Shown: positions 21,044 to 22,066 of the stretch, in pieces
Layout of the letters: each line of letters opens with the position of its first letter
How positions within the stretch are numbered: the first letter of the stretch is position 1
Origin: an uncultured Prevotella sp.
GTDB lineage: Bacteria > Bacteroidota > Bacteroidia > Bacteroidales > Bacteroidaceae
NCBI GenBank assembly: GCA_934230115.1
Contig: CAKQEI010000041.1
Span: forward strand, 1-22,066
Reading direction: 5' to 3'
DNA: 22,066 nucleotides
Notes under the pieces: generated by a model
The model's database searches: none
Seen by the model: only the letters and a program-made list of their open reading frames with translations
Told to the model about the DNA's origin: nothing
Translations under genes and position numbers: made by a program

Positions 21044-21943
21044 ATGAAATTTTTTATTCTTTATTTACTCTTACTCCCCACTTGCCTTATTGCACAAAAC
21101 AAGGAGGACAAAATGCCGAGGCATTTTACTAAAGTGCAAAAGTTACAGGATGTAAACGTGACAGGAACTCGCCCTCATTACGTAAGACTCAAGGGATATT
21201 ATCGCAGTTATCAAACCAACGACTCGATAATGAAATACTACAACGACGGTATAGTGGAATATTACATCAACTTGAAAAACGGAAAAACCGACCTATGTTC
21301 TTATTCTAATAGAAATCTTCATAACAGCAAACTAATTGCGGAAGACAAAAAGCGAGCATTTATGGTCAGTGACAAAGGCACATTCCGTCCTTGGCCGGAA
21401 GACAAAACGCTCATCGAGCAGTATCGGAAGAATTATCAAATTAAAGACTCCATAGATTCCCAGCTCATTTTGCTTAATCAGCAAACGATAGGTTCGATAC
21501 ATACTGACAGCACTCTCAACATCTGTCAGGTAGAAATCAACCAGCTTCCCACTTACAAGAGTCTTACTCATGAACTTTTTGGATATTCTAAAACAGACAC
21601 TTACGACCATGTAGTGGAAGCCTATCAGATAAGTCCTGAAGATTATTACTCATTCAAAGACTTGTTATTTCAGAAGACCGACAACAGTTATCTCTTCTCA
21701 CATAAAAAGGACAAGCGTCAGCAACTCATACACGTGATAACTGAACTATACATTACGGAAAAGGAATATGTGGAAAAGAAATTATCCTTCAAGCCACAAA
21801 AGCAAACCCCTAAGGAAGCGACAGCCACAATAGCAGAATTCTGCACCAAGAATAACATTCCTTCAATGCCGGCACCTGTCATTCTTGCCATAAACCAACT
21901 AACTCATTACAATCCCGCAAATCTGAAAGACATAAAAAAATAA
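21044..21943 (+). CDS. Unrecognised exported protein (299 residues)
   Basis: I do not recognise this family. The protein starts with a clear signal peptide (MKFFILYLLLLPTCLIAQ, cleavage after about residue 18); the cysteine has no lipobox continuing it. The mature N-terminus has LQDVNVTGTRPHYVRLKGYY, whose VNVTGTR recalls the start of a TonB-dependent receptor plug (EEVTVTGSR in the receptor at 6518-8899), but there is no barrel. The rest is polar, tyrosine- and lysine-rich (YYNDGIVEYYINLKNGKTD) with no catalytic motif or cysteine pattern seen. An in-frame ATG at 21026 would add six polar residues before the signal peptide. It lies 51 bases behind ogt with no promoter found between. Confidence 0.7.
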   Translation: MKFFILYLLLLPTCLIAQNKEDKMPRHFTKVQKLQDVNVTGTRPHYVRLKGYYRSYQTNDSIMKYYNDGIVEYYINLKNGKTDLCSYSNRNLHNSKLIAEDKKRAFMVSDKGTFRPWPEDKTLIEQYRKNYQIKDSIDSQLILLNQQTIGSIHTDSTLNICQVEINQLPTYKSLTHELFGYSKTDTYDHVVEAYQISPEDYYSFKDLLFQKTDNSYLFSHKKDKRQQLIHVITELYITEKEYVEKKLSFKPQKQTPKEATATIAEFCTKNNIPSMPAPVILAINQLTHYNPANLKDIKK

Positions 21944-22000
21944 ATAATCGAGTAGGAGGTAAACGCTACGCATCTCATTTACACCGACCATTCCGAATAG

Positions 22001-22066
22001 CTATCGGGCTTTGGTTTGTTTAGCAACCTTACCCACGGTCATATGCCTTGTATGAAGTTTCTGTTC
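22001..22066 (-). CDS. Possible 3' end of a gene running off the right edge
   Basis: On the minus strand a frame is open from the window edge to TAG (22001-22003) and gives 21 residues, ending HMTVGKVAKQTKAR. The fragment is basic and could be the C-terminus of a protein, but it is too short to recognise and could be chance. An imperfect hairpin (21994-22008, CCGAATAGCTATCGG) overlaps its end. Confidence 0.25.
   Translation of the reverse strand, partial: EQKLHTRHMTVGKVAKQTKAR

Overview
The window looks like a chromosomal segment of a Bacteroidales bacterium, most likely a Prevotellaceae member (Prevotella/Segatella type). The evidence is a primary sigma factor of the short Bacteroidetes form, promoters of the Bacteroidetes type (TTTG or TTG, about 19 bases, then TAnnTTTG), few recognisable Shine-Dalgarno sequences, and families typical of this order (DUF4738, DUF4836, PepSY-like, CCDC81-type HU plus SPOR, T9SS plug/DUF5103, TonB-dependent receptor with a carboxypeptidase-D-like N-terminal domain). 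The genus is an inference; no rRNA gene is present.

Layout. 1-873: the 3' end of pdxS followed by pdxT (pyridoxal 5'-phosphate synthase, + strand). 874-990: a convergent terminator with three related arms. 991-1797: a YycJ/WalJ-like metallo-beta-lactamase-fold hydrolase (-) with its own promoter. 1852-3257: about 1.4 kb with no convincing gene, filled with heptad repeat blocks separated by mini-hairpins, a 167-bp nested palindrome with a perfect 48-bp core, and a second nested inverted repeat. 3258-5149: the ABC-F translation factor EttA preceded by a 51-codon small gene (-). 5222-8899: a TonB-dependent receptor followed by a T9SS-plug/DUF5103 protein (-). 9050-9859: a DUF4738-like lipoprotein (-), divergent from 10021-11740, which encodes a CCDC81-HU/TM/SPOR envelope protein and a zinc-ribbon FHA protein (+). 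11771-11830: a perfect 25-bp-stem terminator between convergent genes. 11886-17308 (-): nucleoside-type MFS transporter, then a tightly packed rsmE - DUF4836 lipoprotein - ABC ATPase - ABC permease run. 17648-18520 (+): rpoD, whose promoter is back to back with that of the MFS gene. 18757-21943 (+): PepSY-like periplasmic protein, CNNM/CBS membrane protein with a long leader hairpin, an O6-alkylguanine-DNA alkyltransferase, and an unrecognised exported protein.

Function. Most genes are core housekeeping: vitamin B6 synthesis, translation control (EttA), 16S rRNA methylation (RsmE), primary sigma factor and DNA repair. The rest is envelope biology: outer-membrane receptor and plug, lipoproteins, a SPOR septal protein and an ABC export or mechanotransmission unit. 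No phage, insertion sequence, CRISPR or toxin-antitoxin module was seen. The least explained material is the non-coding 1852-3257 stretch, the leader hairpin at 19352-19402, the 51-codon gene ahead of ettA, and the ABC/lipoprotein unit whose ATPase lacks several canonical residues.
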